Source: an uncultured Opitutia bacterium (GTDB lineage Bacteria > Verrucomicrobiota > Verrucomicrobiia > Opitutales > Coraliomargaritaceae). Taken from it: a stretch of DNA of 56,734 nucleotides. The stretch is taken from contig CAKZOI010000048.1 in the NCBI GenBank assembly GCA_937136395.1, positions 1 to 56,734 of the forward strand. The letters run 5' to 3'. The position numbers and the translations under genes were made by a program. Below, one piece after another: positions 37,979 to 47,208 of this stretch (positions are counted from its first letter, which is position 1; every line of letters starts with the position of its first letter). The notes beneath the pieces were generated by a model. That model was not told where the DNA came from. It worked only from the letters and a program-made list of their open reading frames with translations, and searched no databases.

Positions 37979-39925
37979 TTATATAATCGAGATTGTGCAC
38001 TCCGCCTTCATGCCTACAGATTTAGGTAGCTCGATAATAATCGGTACGCACTCCATACCAGGCACCATGTTGAAGATGCGACCTTTCGGGCTTTTCTTGA
38101 TCTTCATCGGCGCTGTGGACTCGACCACGACGGTGCCTTCGGACTTCGTAACCTCAATTCGCTTATCTGAGACTTGCCGCACTTTCTCGCCAGAAGGCGA
38201 CATAATTGGCACCACTAGAGATGCCGCGTTCTGACTGACTGCACCATCGGCTGAAGCTGCTTGAATCGTGACTTTCCCACGATTCATCGCATAGCTCATC
38301 TTATAATTCACAACGTCCCCAATCAGTGGGCGATGCTCTCGGTCATTCAGGCTAGCATTCACATCGAAGCGAATTTGCTTTCCATCATCCTTGGTTTTCA
38401 CATCGGCTTTCAGGTCATATAAATTAGTGTACCACATTCCATCTTTTTCAGTTTCTACCCGTGTCGTAAACGCAAAGTCTTCGCCTGGCAGTGGCTGCAT
38501 ATTCAGCGGTTCAACCATGACATAATCGGCCATACTGGAAGTCAAAATGGGCCCCACTTTCTGGTGATACAAAACCGCCAGACTTCCGCCAGTCGCCTGC
38601 TGAAGATGCTTTTCTTTCTTTGTTTTGTATTGGGAATCGTATGCCGATACCGTTGCGCGCCACGGGCCACGGGCCCCTAGCCATACTGCGAGTTCTGGAA
38701 ATTCCTTGATTCCATTTGCACTTTCACGCGGCAGTGGGGTCGATTTGTCAACCTTCGGCATGTGAATCATACTGTCCTGCACAAAGGCCAAAACCTTAGC
38801 GTGCGCGAAGGTGTGATGAATGCAAGGCTTGATGCCGTGCGACACATAATCTGGGCCGCCATGCAACAAGCCGTCAGCAGTGCAGCGTTGGAGAAGCTCA
38901 GCGTTCTTATATGCCGCAGTCCCAAAGGCGGGATTGCGATCAGCCATCATACTGTAAGCTGGTAGACAACCATCGGATGTGCGACTGCCCCAATAGGTCC
39001 ACTTGGCTTGACGCGTTCCCCAACTGTTATCCCAGCCACCGTCTGGCAGCATAAACTGTAAATGACCTTCGAGGGATTTTGTAACTAATTCCAGCAGTTC
39101 TGCATCTTGCTCTGCCAAAGCATACAGCACCGCACCATTCAAGGATTCTTCGACGTTGTAACCTAAATCTAAGGGCAACAATCCACGATCACTGCGATTG
39201 TCGTAGGGCTTCCCTTCTCCAAAGATCAGCTTATTTGGCTCTATGAAATACTTCTTCGCTTCTTTGGCGAATTTACGGCTCCGATCGATGTATTTCTGTT
39301 CGTGAAGAACATGGCCAATCAAATTAAAGCCATACAGTGAGGTCATTCCATAGTTCACATTTGTGAAATCAATTTTGGCAAAGTGTTTCCAAAGATATTC
39401 ACCTGCGACCTTAGCTAATCGCTCTGTCCACTCCTTTAATTTAGCCTCGTCGAGCATTTCCCCGTGGTAGTGAATCGCCTCGGCAAGTGCGATCGCGCCG
39501 AAGATCGACGTGCCGTGCCAGGATTTGGGTGGTAAGTCGTTCGTCCATCGACCATCGGGGCCTGTGACATTCTTCGACCACTCCATTACATTAATGGCCG
39601 CGTCTAGATACTTCTGTTCGCCTGTCACATGCGCCATATGCATAAAAGGATACACCGCGTCGTGACAACGACCATGGATGATACCTCGTGACTCACAAGC
39701 TGGACATTGTAAAACCCCGTGAAGCTTAGGATTTGACGGATCATTCACTTGGTGAGCAATCATGCCATCACACCAGTCTTTCAGTAGCGATTTAGTCAAT
39801 GCATCATAACTACCGTAACTGCCTTCACCTACATAACTGCGGCAACCACTTAGTAAACTAGTCCCTCCGAGACCCAGTCCCGCAGAGCTCAATGCCATTG
39901 TATATAAAAAACCCCTTCTATCCAT
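37979..39925 (-). CDS. Unrecognised exported lipoprotein, probable polysaccharide-active enzyme
   Basis: I do not recognise the family of this 648-residue protein. The N-terminus has RRGFLYTM and a lipobox (SLLSGC), so it is a Tat- or Sec-exported lipoprotein. Residues about 45-420 are rich in helix pairs with conserved aromatic, His and Gly residues (CHDAVYPFMHMAHVTGEQKY, PDGGWDNSWGTRQAKWTYWG, HGIKPCIHHTFAHAKV), suggesting an (alpha/alpha) barrel as in several lyases and unsaturated-uronyl hydrolases. The last 200 residues look all-beta. It sits between the two sulfatase genes of the cluster. A new lyase or hydrolase family is plausible but not shown. Confidence 0.7.
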   Translation of the reverse strand: MDRRGFLYTMALSSAGLGLGGTSLLSGCRSYVGEGSYGSYDALTKSLLKDWCDGMIAHQVNDPSNPKLHGVLQCPACESRGIIHGRCHDAVYPFMHMAHVTGEQKYLDAAINVMEWSKNVTGPDGRWTNDLPPKSWHGTSIFGAIALAEAIHYHGEMLDEAKLKEWTERLAKVAGEYLWKHFAKIDFTNVNYGMTSLYGFNLIGHVLHEQKYIDRSRKFAKEAKKYFIEPNKLIFGEGKPYDNRSDRGLLPLDLGYNVEESLNGAVLYALAEQDAELLELVTKSLEGHLQFMLPDGGWDNSWGTRQAKWTYWGSRTSDGCLPAYSMMADRNPAFGTAAYKNAELLQRCTADGLLHGGPDYVSHGIKPCIHHTFAHAKVLAFVQDSMIHMPKVDKSTPLPRESANGIKEFPELAVWLGARGPWRATVSAYDSQYKTKKEKHLQQATGGSLAVLYHQKVGPILTSSMADYVMVEPLNMQPLPGEDFAFTTRVETEKDGMWYTNLYDLKADVKTKDDGKQIRFDVNASLNDREHRPLIGDVVNYKMSYAMNRGKVTIQAASADGAVSQNAASLVVPIMSPSGEKVRQVSDKRIEVTKSEGTVVVESTAPMKIKKSPKGRIFNMVPGMECVPIIIELPKSVGMKAECTISII

Positions 39926-40026
39926 AATTAATTAAACGTTATTTAAATTGGACAACATTATGAAACAAGTGTTTTGAATACTTCATCAATAAGGGGCTTA
40001 AGTGGAGGGGTAAAAATAAAACGAGC

Positions 40027-41343
40027 CTAATATCGCGGAGGCGTTTCCTTTAGCCACTGATCTAGGAGCTTCGAAAGGTAATCGACTTTCTCTGGATGCG
40101 TTGAGGCTAAATTATTTCGGTCATCGGGATCAGTCTTAAGGTTAAAGAGTTCTTTACTGCTTGGGGTTTGAATCAACTTATACCATCCATCGATAACAAC
40201 AAAGGCCTTGTATCCGTCCTTAACATCTTTGCGTTTCTCAAGATCACTATCATGGTCATAAACATCGACAAAAATACGGTCACGCTCCTTGAGCGCCTCA
40301 GGGTCGCGAAGATCTAAGCCTTTCATTTCCTGGGGAGGCTCAATGCCACAGGCTTTTAAAATAGTCGTGGCAATATCAAGATTACTAGCGAGACTGCTTG
40401 TATCACGTAAAGGTTGAAGTGTGCCTTCGTGAGTAATGAAAATGGGTGTTCGTATACCAGCTTCCACTGGTTGACGCTTCGAACGAATCGAACTGTTCAT
40501 TTTATTTGGATTCTGCACCCATCCATTGTCACATGTGAAAACGAATATAGTATTTTCATACTGATTATTCTTCTTCAAATAGTCTACGATTTGGCCACAG
40601 GTCTCATCTAACCATTCAACATTTGCCCAATACTTTGCCGTTGGTTTATCTGGCGCAATACCCTTATATTTGTTGAACAAACGATCGGGAGCATCATGTG
40701 GGGAGTGTGGTAAATACACACCATACCAAATGAAAAAGGGCTGCCCTGTTACCTTCGACTTATCGGCTATATCGGTAATCGGTTTGATCGTTTTACGACC
40801 GATTCTAAGCCCGACATCTCCATGCCTGCCGCCTGCGGTGGCGACCCCATGTGTCATCGCGTGTGTAAAACCATGATCTAAGGGATCTTCCTCCCACCAC
40901 TTACCCGTCTGCAGTGTGAGATATCCATTCTCTTTGAGCACTTCTATAAATGTTGTGCACTCCGAAAAAGGAGCCGTCATCTTCTTACGCAGCTCACCGA
41001 AGAGCTCTAGGTGTGTTTTACGATGTGTCCCCTTTGGCATAACAGGATCATTACCTCGAATTCCCGTTTCGTGAGGGTAAAGGCCAGTTGCTAAACTAGC
41101 CAAGGACGGACGACAAAGCGGCGCAGTTACGTAGCCACGTTCATAAAGCATCCCTGCGGCAGCAAGCTTATCTAGATTCGGGGTCTGTATATGCTCGTGC
41201 CCCATGAAGCCGTAATCATTCCAAGCTTGGTCATCGCTCAACAAAAAGACCACGTTCGGTCTTTCGATCTCAGTTTCAGCATTTACAGTGGAACATGCTA
41301 CAATAGCGAGCATGGCTAAGGTGCCGCTTTTTTTAAACAACAT
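40027..41343 (-). CDS. Sec-exported sulfatase with CRPSL motif
   Basis: A family S1 sulfatase of 438 residues with a Sec signal peptide (about 1-22, ending VNAE). The N-terminal metal site is VVFLLSDDQAWNDYGFMG. The catalytic Cys is C77 in APLCRPSLASLATGLYP: the fifth residue of the C-x-P-S-R motif is Leu, a variant seen in many marine sulfatases that keep activity. FTCDNGWVQN supplies later metal ligands. It is the fourth gene in transcription order, 48 bp after GH3 and 101 bp before the unknown lipoprotein gene. Confidence 0.92.
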   Translation of the reverse strand: MLFKKSGTLAMLAIVACSTVNAETEIERPNVVFLLSDDQAWNDYGFMGHEHIQTPNLDKLAAAGMLYERGYVTAPLCRPSLASLATGLYPHETGIRGNDPVMPKGTHRKTHLELFGELRKKMTAPFSECTTFIEVLKENGYLTLQTGKWWEEDPLDHGFTHAMTHGVATAGGRHGDVGLRIGRKTIKPITDIADKSKVTGQPFFIWYGVYLPHSPHDAPDRLFNKYKGIAPDKPTAKYWANVEWLDETCGQIVDYLKKNNQYENTIFVFTCDNGWVQNPNKMNSSIRSKRQPVEAGIRTPIFITHEGTLQPLRDTSSLASNLDIATTILKACGIEPPQEMKGLDLRDPEALKERDRIFVDVYDHDSDLEKRKDVKDGYKAFVVIDGWYKLIQTPSSKELFNLKTDPDDRNNLASTHPEKVDYLSKLLDQWLKETPPRY

Positions 41344-41391
41344 AGCTAATTTGAGATCTGATTGAGTGAGATTGATGACAAAGCCAGCCCT

Positions 41392-43653
41392 TTATTTCAA
41401 TTTAAACGACTTAGTCTGATAATCTACAGAAGAAGTTCCAAGCATTACATGATAGTCGCCTGCTTCCAGCACCGGTTTCATCTCAAGACCAGTAAACTTT
41501 AACATCTCTGGAGTGATTGTGAACTCGACCGTTTTGGTTTCGCCCGGATTGAGTTCAATTTTCTGAAAACCCTTCAACTCTTTGTCGGGACGAATAACAG
41601 TGCCAATCAAATCCTTGATATATAGCTGAACCACCTCCTTAGCTACCATACTTCCACTATTTGTAACCTCGACGCTGGCGACAAGTGTTCCATCTTTGGC
41701 CATTTCCTCACTGGAAAGCTTCGGCTCTGAATAGCTAAATGTCGCATAACTCAAGCCATGACCGAATGGGAAGAGTGGTCCGTCTTTCTGGAAGAGATAT
41801 CCCTTCTTATAGTTGATTTCCTTCTGACTGTAGTGGAACGGGAACTGACCAATGGAGCGGGGCACAGTTACAGGCAACTTCCCAGACGGTGAAACCTTAC
41901 CGAACAGAATTTTAGCCACGGCAATATCACCAAATTCGCTAAGATCCCAACAACTGAGAATCGCATTGGCCTCTTCAGAAATAACGTTGATTGCAAGCGT
42001 GCGGCGATGCTTCAGCACGACGACAACTGGTTTTCCGAGCGCTTTCACGCGCTGGATCAATTCATCCTGCGGGCCGACCGGATCAATCGAATCGCGGTCG
42101 CCAACGGTGTTGTTGAAGTAGGCCTCTTTGGCCGTAAACTCATCCCCGCCAAGAAACAGCACGGCGACATCCGCAGCCTTTGCTTTTTCAACCAGAGAAG
42201 CAATTTTTGCTTCGTCACGGGGCAGCAGGTTAGGCTTGCCCTTTTTCCGATTGGTCAGGTCGAAGCCCTGTTCACTGATATATGTGATTGAAGATCCAGT
42301 CACCTGCTCAAACTGTTTTTGAGTATTCTCATACAGCAAGGGTCCGAGTAATGCGACTGTTTTCAATTCATCTTTATTCAACGGCAACGCATTCTCTTTG
42401 TTTTGCAAAAGGATCGGCGATTCCAAGTCGGCTTCGAGTGCAAGTGCCTGCGAAGCTTCGGAGCGCACTTCTTTCTTAGTGTCTTCCAAGTTTGTGTACG
42501 GATTCTCAAAGAGACCAAGTTTAAACTTAGTCCGCAGCACGTTGCCCACCGAACGGTCGATATACGGAACCAGGCTGGAATCTTTCTTCGCCATATCCGC
42601 CAAATAAATGTAGGCCAAATCGCTGTAAAGGTCGACATCCATACCGGCTTTAAGTGCCATTTCAACGGCAGCTTCATGCGACTCAGCAACCTTCATGAAA
42701 TCATGCAATCGGGCGATATCATTGGAGTCGGACACAATGTATCCGTCAAATCCCCACTGCTCCCGAAGAACTTCGGTCAACAGCCACGGGTTGGCGTGGC
42801 TTGCAATACCGTTGAGGTCACCATGTGAAGGCATGATTCCAAATGAATGGCCACGCTCTACTGACGCTTTGAATGGAGGAAATATCTGATCGATCAGATC
42901 ACGTTCAGAAATCTGGATAGAGGCAAAGTTACGGCCGCCCAACACCTGTGCATAGCCAGCAAAATGCTTGGTCACTGCGCCGATGTGTGTGCTGTTGACA
43001 CCAGAACCGTCGTATCCACCTTGAACACCGGTTGTTGCCGCAACCACCATTTCCGTGGCCAACCAAGTATCCTCACTGTATCCTTCACTCATGCGACCAA
43101 AACGCGGATCACGCATAATGTCCCCTACCGGAGAGTGGCACATGTGGAACCCACGCAAACGCGCTTCGCGACCAGTCACGGTCCAGATGCGATTCACCAA
43201 ATCAACATTCCAAGTGGCCGCCATATTGATTGGACGCATAAAGCGGGTGCTGCCATTCGCGTCGACACCGTTATAAGCCTCGCAGACAAACATAGCCGGA
43301 ATTCCGAGACGGCTCGTGTCTATAATGTATTTCTGTAACTCGTTGGTCAGCTTCGCCGCCTGTTCCGGTGTATCGAGCTCACCGGGGTTCTTGATACCGG
43401 CAATACCATACTCCAGACGCTTTTTAACATCTTTCGATAAAACCAGTTCCCCGTTGTCTCCGGATTCGATGCCCTTGACGCGGTGAAAGATGCGCATTTG
43501 TGCCACCTTCTCCTCTAAGGTCATGCGCCCGATTAAATCTTTGACACGCTCCTCAATCGGCAAAGAGGCGTCTTTATAGGGGAGCGCGGATGCTGTAAGC
43601 GCAACAACGGATAATGCCGTAGCTACGCAACCTGTTAGTAGTCTATTTTTCAT
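41392..43653 (-). CDS. Glycoside hydrolase family 3 beta-glycosidase
   Basis: The ATG at 43653 gives 753 residues with a signal peptide (MKNRLLTGCVATALSVVALTASA). It has the full bacterial GH3 layout. An N-terminal TIM barrel starts SLPIEERVKDLIGRMTLEEK, with the nucleophile Asp in FDGYIVSDSNDIARLHDF. An alpha/beta sandwich (VALLGPLLYEN, VAVLFLGGDEF) follows, and then a C-terminal fibronectin-III-like domain (VEVTNSGSMVAKEVVQLYIK). GH3 enzymes release beta-glucose, beta-xylose or related sugars; in this cluster beta-xylosidase or glucosidase action on algal oligosaccharides is likely. A longer frame to 43740 lacks a signal peptide. Confidence 0.93.
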   Translation of the reverse strand: MKNRLLTGCVATALSVVALTASALPYKDASLPIEERVKDLIGRMTLEEKVAQMRIFHRVKGIESGDNGELVLSKDVKKRLEYGIAGIKNPGELDTPEQAAKLTNELQKYIIDTSRLGIPAMFVCEAYNGVDANGSTRFMRPINMAATWNVDLVNRIWTVTGREARLRGFHMCHSPVGDIMRDPRFGRMSEGYSEDTWLATEMVVAATTGVQGGYDGSGVNSTHIGAVTKHFAGYAQVLGGRNFASIQISERDLIDQIFPPFKASVERGHSFGIMPSHGDLNGIASHANPWLLTEVLREQWGFDGYIVSDSNDIARLHDFMKVAESHEAAVEMALKAGMDVDLYSDLAYIYLADMAKKDSSLVPYIDRSVGNVLRTKFKLGLFENPYTNLEDTKKEVRSEASQALALEADLESPILLQNKENALPLNKDELKTVALLGPLLYENTQKQFEQVTGSSITYISEQGFDLTNRKKGKPNLLPRDEAKIASLVEKAKAADVAVLFLGGDEFTAKEAYFNNTVGDRDSIDPVGPQDELIQRVKALGKPVVVVLKHRRTLAINVISEEANAILSCWDLSEFGDIAVAKILFGKVSPSGKLPVTVPRSIGQFPFHYSQKEINYKKGYLFQKDGPLFPFGHGLSYATFSYSEPKLSSEEMAKDGTLVASVEVTNSGSMVAKEVVQLYIKDLIGTVIRPDKELKGFQKIELNPGETKTVEFTITPEMLKFTGLEMKPVLEAGDYHVMLGTSSVDYQTKSFKLK

Positions 43654-43670
43654 AAATTTTTCTATAATTG

Positions 43671-45020
43671 TTAACGGTTTTCCACTTGGTAATCGACCAC
43701 TGAAACTGTTTTTCCAGACTGGCCGATCACTGAAATCCAACCGTCTTGCTGAACACGGGTTCGGTCGATCCCCATACTGCTATCTTTAAATAATTCGTCG
43801 TTTACTGAGGCGATTGTTTCTATCTTTCCAAAACCTTTTGTCAATGTGCGCATTAGCTCACGATTTGAAATGATATACAGATATCGGCCTTTCCCTGCAA
43901 TTAATTTGCCTGAAGCAGATTTCTTACGTGTCCACTCCCAACTAGTTGGATCGCGTTGAAAATGAACATACGGACCATCCTCGCCACGCATGAGCACATG
44001 AACACGGCCATCGGCATCGACAGCCATAGAGCCACCATTGAGGAATCTAGTACCAGGTGGAATATCCCAAACCGCAATCCCTGGTGTATCAGCAGCGATA
44101 AAACGCTTACCCTTCTCTGCGACTACATCGCCACGACTATTTTTCCATGTGATTCCATCATCACTGTATGCATAGCATAGATCATGACAAGTGGACGAGT
44201 CGGGTGTATCACGCCAGCACCATGTCAAGTGACGGCGTCCGTTATGTATGACCATGACATGAGGATATGCGTTCACGGTTCCATTGCCGCCGGACCATCT
44301 TTTATCAATCAGTTGACTGTTCTTTTCAGTATTTGGAGACCACTTCCCATCTTTGTATGCAAAAAAGTGTGAATTTGCGGAACCAGATCCACCTCCCAAT
44401 CGTAGATACAGCGCAAAATGCTCACCGTCAGTCGAAAATGAAGGATATGTTACAAATGTGATTTTGTGGCCACCGAGGTTATCTTGAACGGGTCCGAATA
44501 AATCTGCAGTCCATTCATAGGCGGCAGGATTATTCGCAACCGGCTCTAAACTGGTGCGATAGCGCAAAGTAGAGAGATGATGATCGAAGGATAAATGTAT
44601 GATACCATCGGGCGAAATGCCCATCACTACCTTTTCATGACCATCGCCAAAGCCTCTAGACTTACGGCCACCCTTTCCGCGATCTCCACTTTCAGTGCGC
44701 TGGTAATCAGGTAGCGATACCACCGACCAGTCCCCACTGGGGAGCTCTCGTCGCGCAATTGAAACTTGCTTTGCATCATCCCAATAGGCGGCATATTGCC
44801 AACCCTTGTGCGTCCATAACGAACCATATCCAAAATTCCACCTACTGCCCAGCTTTACTATATGCTTCGGCATCCCATTCTGAGCAACGACAGAAATACT
44901 TATATTTTCATCTGTTAACTGACTCGCTAGGCTGGAAGAAGCCACGACGATGTAGAGCCCATACAGAGCGTGCCCAATCCGCTTCATAGTCATAGGGATT
45001 CTATGACTACAAATGCTCAT
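43671..45020 (-). CDS. BNR_4 beta-propeller protein, probable PL25-type ulvan lyase
   Basis: A 449-residue exported protein with a signal peptide region before about residue 33, then a seven-bladed propeller of the BNR_4 type (GFGDGHEKVVMGISPDGIIH, then LSFDHHLSTLRYR). Residues H128, H148, Y192, R207 and Y252 have almost the spacing I recall for the catalytic residues of the PL25 ulvan lyase PLSV_3936 (His123, His143, Tyr188, Arg204, Tyr246). That makes a lyase cleaving rhamnose-uronate links a reasonable inference. The ATG at 45020 overlaps the GH78 stop (ATGA), which supports this start; ATGs at 44993 or 44987 would give a shorter signal peptide. Confidence 0.78.
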   Translation of the reverse strand: MSICSHRIPMTMKRIGHALYGLYIVVASSSLASQLTDENISISVVAQNGMPKHIVKLGSRWNFGYGSLWTHKGWQYAAYWDDAKQVSIARRELPSGDWSVVSLPDYQRTESGDRGKGGRKSRGFGDGHEKVVMGISPDGIIHLSFDHHLSTLRYRTSLEPVANNPAAYEWTADLFGPVQDNLGGHKITFVTYPSFSTDGEHFALYLRLGGGSGSANSHFFAYKDGKWSPNTEKNSQLIDKRWSGGNGTVNAYPHVMVIHNGRRHLTWCWRDTPDSSTCHDLCYAYSDDGITWKNSRGDVVAEKGKRFIAADTPGIAVWDIPPGTRFLNGGSMAVDADGRVHVLMRGEDGPYVHFQRDPTSWEWTRKKSASGKLIAGKGRYLYIISNRELMRTLTKGFGKIETIASVNDELFKDSSMGIDRTRVQQDGWISVIGQSGKTVSVVDYQVENR

Positions 45021-46807
45021 TTAACTTCCAAAAATACGTCTCCCGAGACCAACTGATCGAGCACCCAACGGTCCCCGATGCGCTGTGCCTCGACTCGTTT
45101 ACCAGCAGCATAAACACCTTGTGAATTAGCAATTGCTGGCAGATCAATTTTCGCTTCCATACCATCCGGCAGTCCCAGTGAAATCTTGAAGCTTTGTCCA
45201 TTTTTCCAATGAATTGCAATTTGGCCACGCGGCGTGGGCACGGTTCCCTTAGCAAACTCTAAATGACCCACGTGTGGACGGATACGAGCGGGCTTCCAAC
45301 CTGGCTCTAGTGGTTCTGCTCCGAGTATGTAGCGCGGGAGCAGATTCGCTGGTGCTGCGCCCCAAGCATGATTCCAGTCTTGGTTTCGCTTATACTTCAA
45401 GTCCCACGCTTCCCATGTAATTGTGGTGCCACTATTCACCATATGCTTCCAGCTACGATCATTGTCGGCCAAAATCAAATCCAACGCTTCGGTAGCTGCG
45501 CCATTTTCAAAAAGACCTTCCATCAAATATTGTGCAGCATATACAGAGCAGCGCATTCCACGAGCTGCTAGCCATTGAGCGGTATTTTCGCGACTCGCTT
45601 CTGGCACGAGGCCGAAAGCCAGTGGAAAGAGATTCGCGTGAGAAGAAATATGATCCGTGTTGATACCATCAAGAAAGAGCCCCTTCTCACTACTGAAAAG
45701 CTGCTCCTTAAACGCTGCGTAGCCGATCTCAAAATCGGCTTCGTATTGCTTGGCCTCATCAACAAACCCGATGACTTTCGCCATCTCTGCCATTTTTTGT
45801 AAAGCGCGCAGGTAGAACGCATTCACAACAGTATTACGCGGAGTGAAGACATACCCATCGCGTTCTCCTTTCGGCCAATCAACAATATCCGTGCGGTTCA
45901 TATCGACATCCTCACTAAAAATCAAACCATCATCGCCTTTACGATGTAACAACAATTTGGACTTCAATGCTTGATAACGTCCGGACATCCAGCCGACATC
46001 CCCCGTATGCATCCAATCTGCATAGACCATAAAAACCATGTGTGGAGACCATTCGGTGGGCCATGTGCCGATACCATCCAACAACATATAGTTAATAGTA
46101 TCGCGCGCCATTTCCTTGTCATAGTCAGTATAGTAGTGGCTCAATTGATTGAGATACGCATCGGCTTCGTATGGAATACGCTCACGGTCGCCATCAACAT
46201 AGACACCGGCAAATGTCGTCGCTTTAATTGAATAACGACACAGCTCCCATATTTGATTGAGCATATCGTCAGAAGATTCAAATGAAGCGGCATTATCGTC
46301 CCAACTTGACGAAAATGCAGATTGACGGATAATTTGCTCGGACTTCAACTCTCCTTTCCAGCCCTCAACTTCGACCCAACGAAACGGTAAGACCACGCCC
46401 CACTCTTCTGGAGTTAAAATCGCTGGCGGGTGATAGTGCTTACGAGTGGAAACCAACTCAGTATTCCGCTTGTCTGCTGGCGGTGCGACCACAACAGGGC
46501 TGCGTCCGTCCAGATTAACGGTCGCTTTGTTGTAGCGAACGGTGCCCTTTGGCTTACGATTGATACGCCCACCAACGAAGTCTTCACCAAAATGAACGAC
46601 AACTTCACCCGTCGTTCTACTAGAAGGCAATAAACGTATGTTACCAAACGCCGCCCTACCAAAATCGACTAAAATTACGTCATTCGAAATACGCTTAATA
46701 CTCACTGGGGCTTCATCAACCAAGTGCGTGGATGATCCAATAGCTGAATGAGCTAACAATATAATGCCAAAAATAGGCAACAAGGGGCGAAATAAACTAT
46801 TACTCAT
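45017..46807 (-). CDS. Glycoside hydrolase family 78 alpha-L-rhamnosidase
   Basis: A 596-residue exported protein with signal peptide (about 1-24). A beta-sandwich N-terminal part is followed by the (alpha/alpha)6 barrel with the family block VDGDRERIPYEADAYLNQL (residues about 204-222), TWPTEWSPHMVFMVYADWM and, later, the acidic block SGTTITWEAWDLKYKRN. The C-terminal sandwich contains GWKPARIRPHVGHLEFAKG, typical of GH78. It releases terminal rhamnose. It is the first gene of the cluster and shares a 4-bp overlap with the BNR_4 gene. Confidence 0.92.
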   Translation of the reverse strand: MSNSLFRPLLPIFGIILLAHSAIGSSTHLVDEAPVSIKRISNDVILVDFGRAAFGNIRLLPSSRTTGEVVVHFGEDFVGGRINRKPKGTVRYNKATVNLDGRSPVVVAPPADKRNTELVSTRKHYHPPAILTPEEWGVVLPFRWVEVEGWKGELKSEQIIRQSAFSSSWDDNAASFESSDDMLNQIWELCRYSIKATTFAGVYVDGDRERIPYEADAYLNQLSHYYTDYDKEMARDTINYMLLDGIGTWPTEWSPHMVFMVYADWMHTGDVGWMSGRYQALKSKLLLHRKGDDGLIFSEDVDMNRTDIVDWPKGERDGYVFTPRNTVVNAFYLRALQKMAEMAKVIGFVDEAKQYEADFEIGYAAFKEQLFSSEKGLFLDGINTDHISSHANLFPLAFGLVPEASRENTAQWLAARGMRCSVYAAQYLMEGLFENGAATEALDLILADNDRSWKHMVNSGTTITWEAWDLKYKRNQDWNHAWGAAPANLLPRYILGAEPLEPGWKPARIRPHVGHLEFAKGTVPTPRGQIAIHWKNGQSFKISLGLPDGMEAKIDLPAIANSQGVYAAGKRVEAQRIGDRWVLDQLVSGDVFLEVK

Positions 46808-47208
46808 ATAACTCTGATTTTACTTTAGTGACTATATATCATTTTACAGCAATTTGGACATTGCCACTCAAAGATATATCCTTTAATTTTAAAACTAAAC
46901 AAATTCTGTCTAAGGTTTTTGTTTATTCAATCATTTTTCTAAATTTTAATCAATCAGTCAGATTCATAAGTCTAGGATGTATCATACAAACCAATCGCAT
47001 TTCACTCAATACACCCTCTCCACCAAGTAAACACTTCCAGATTTCTACGATTTGAACCAAAGCAAAATCTCAATATCTTTTATATTTCCAAGCCCCACGA
47101 CTATCAAAAAAACATAAAATACTTGTCCTCACATTTTACGACGTTCAACCTAGAGTATTAGCTTAGTTGCTACACAACCCTTTCCACCCTCGCCCAGATG
47201 ACGCAGTC
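46808..47208. other. AT-rich intergenic region between divergent clusters
   Basis: About 400 bp, clearly richer in A and T than either side, with no reading frame that resembles a protein. It separates the minus-strand polysaccharide cluster from the plus-strand TPR-ExbBD cluster and must hold the promoters for both. I could not pick out convincing -35/-10 pairs, an operator palindrome or a hairpin. Confidence 0.6.

Noticed and set aside
46828-47055. Open frame of 75 codons in the AT-rich intergenic region
   Set aside because: Composition is that of AT-rich spacer DNA, with no ribosome-binding site or recognisable motif.
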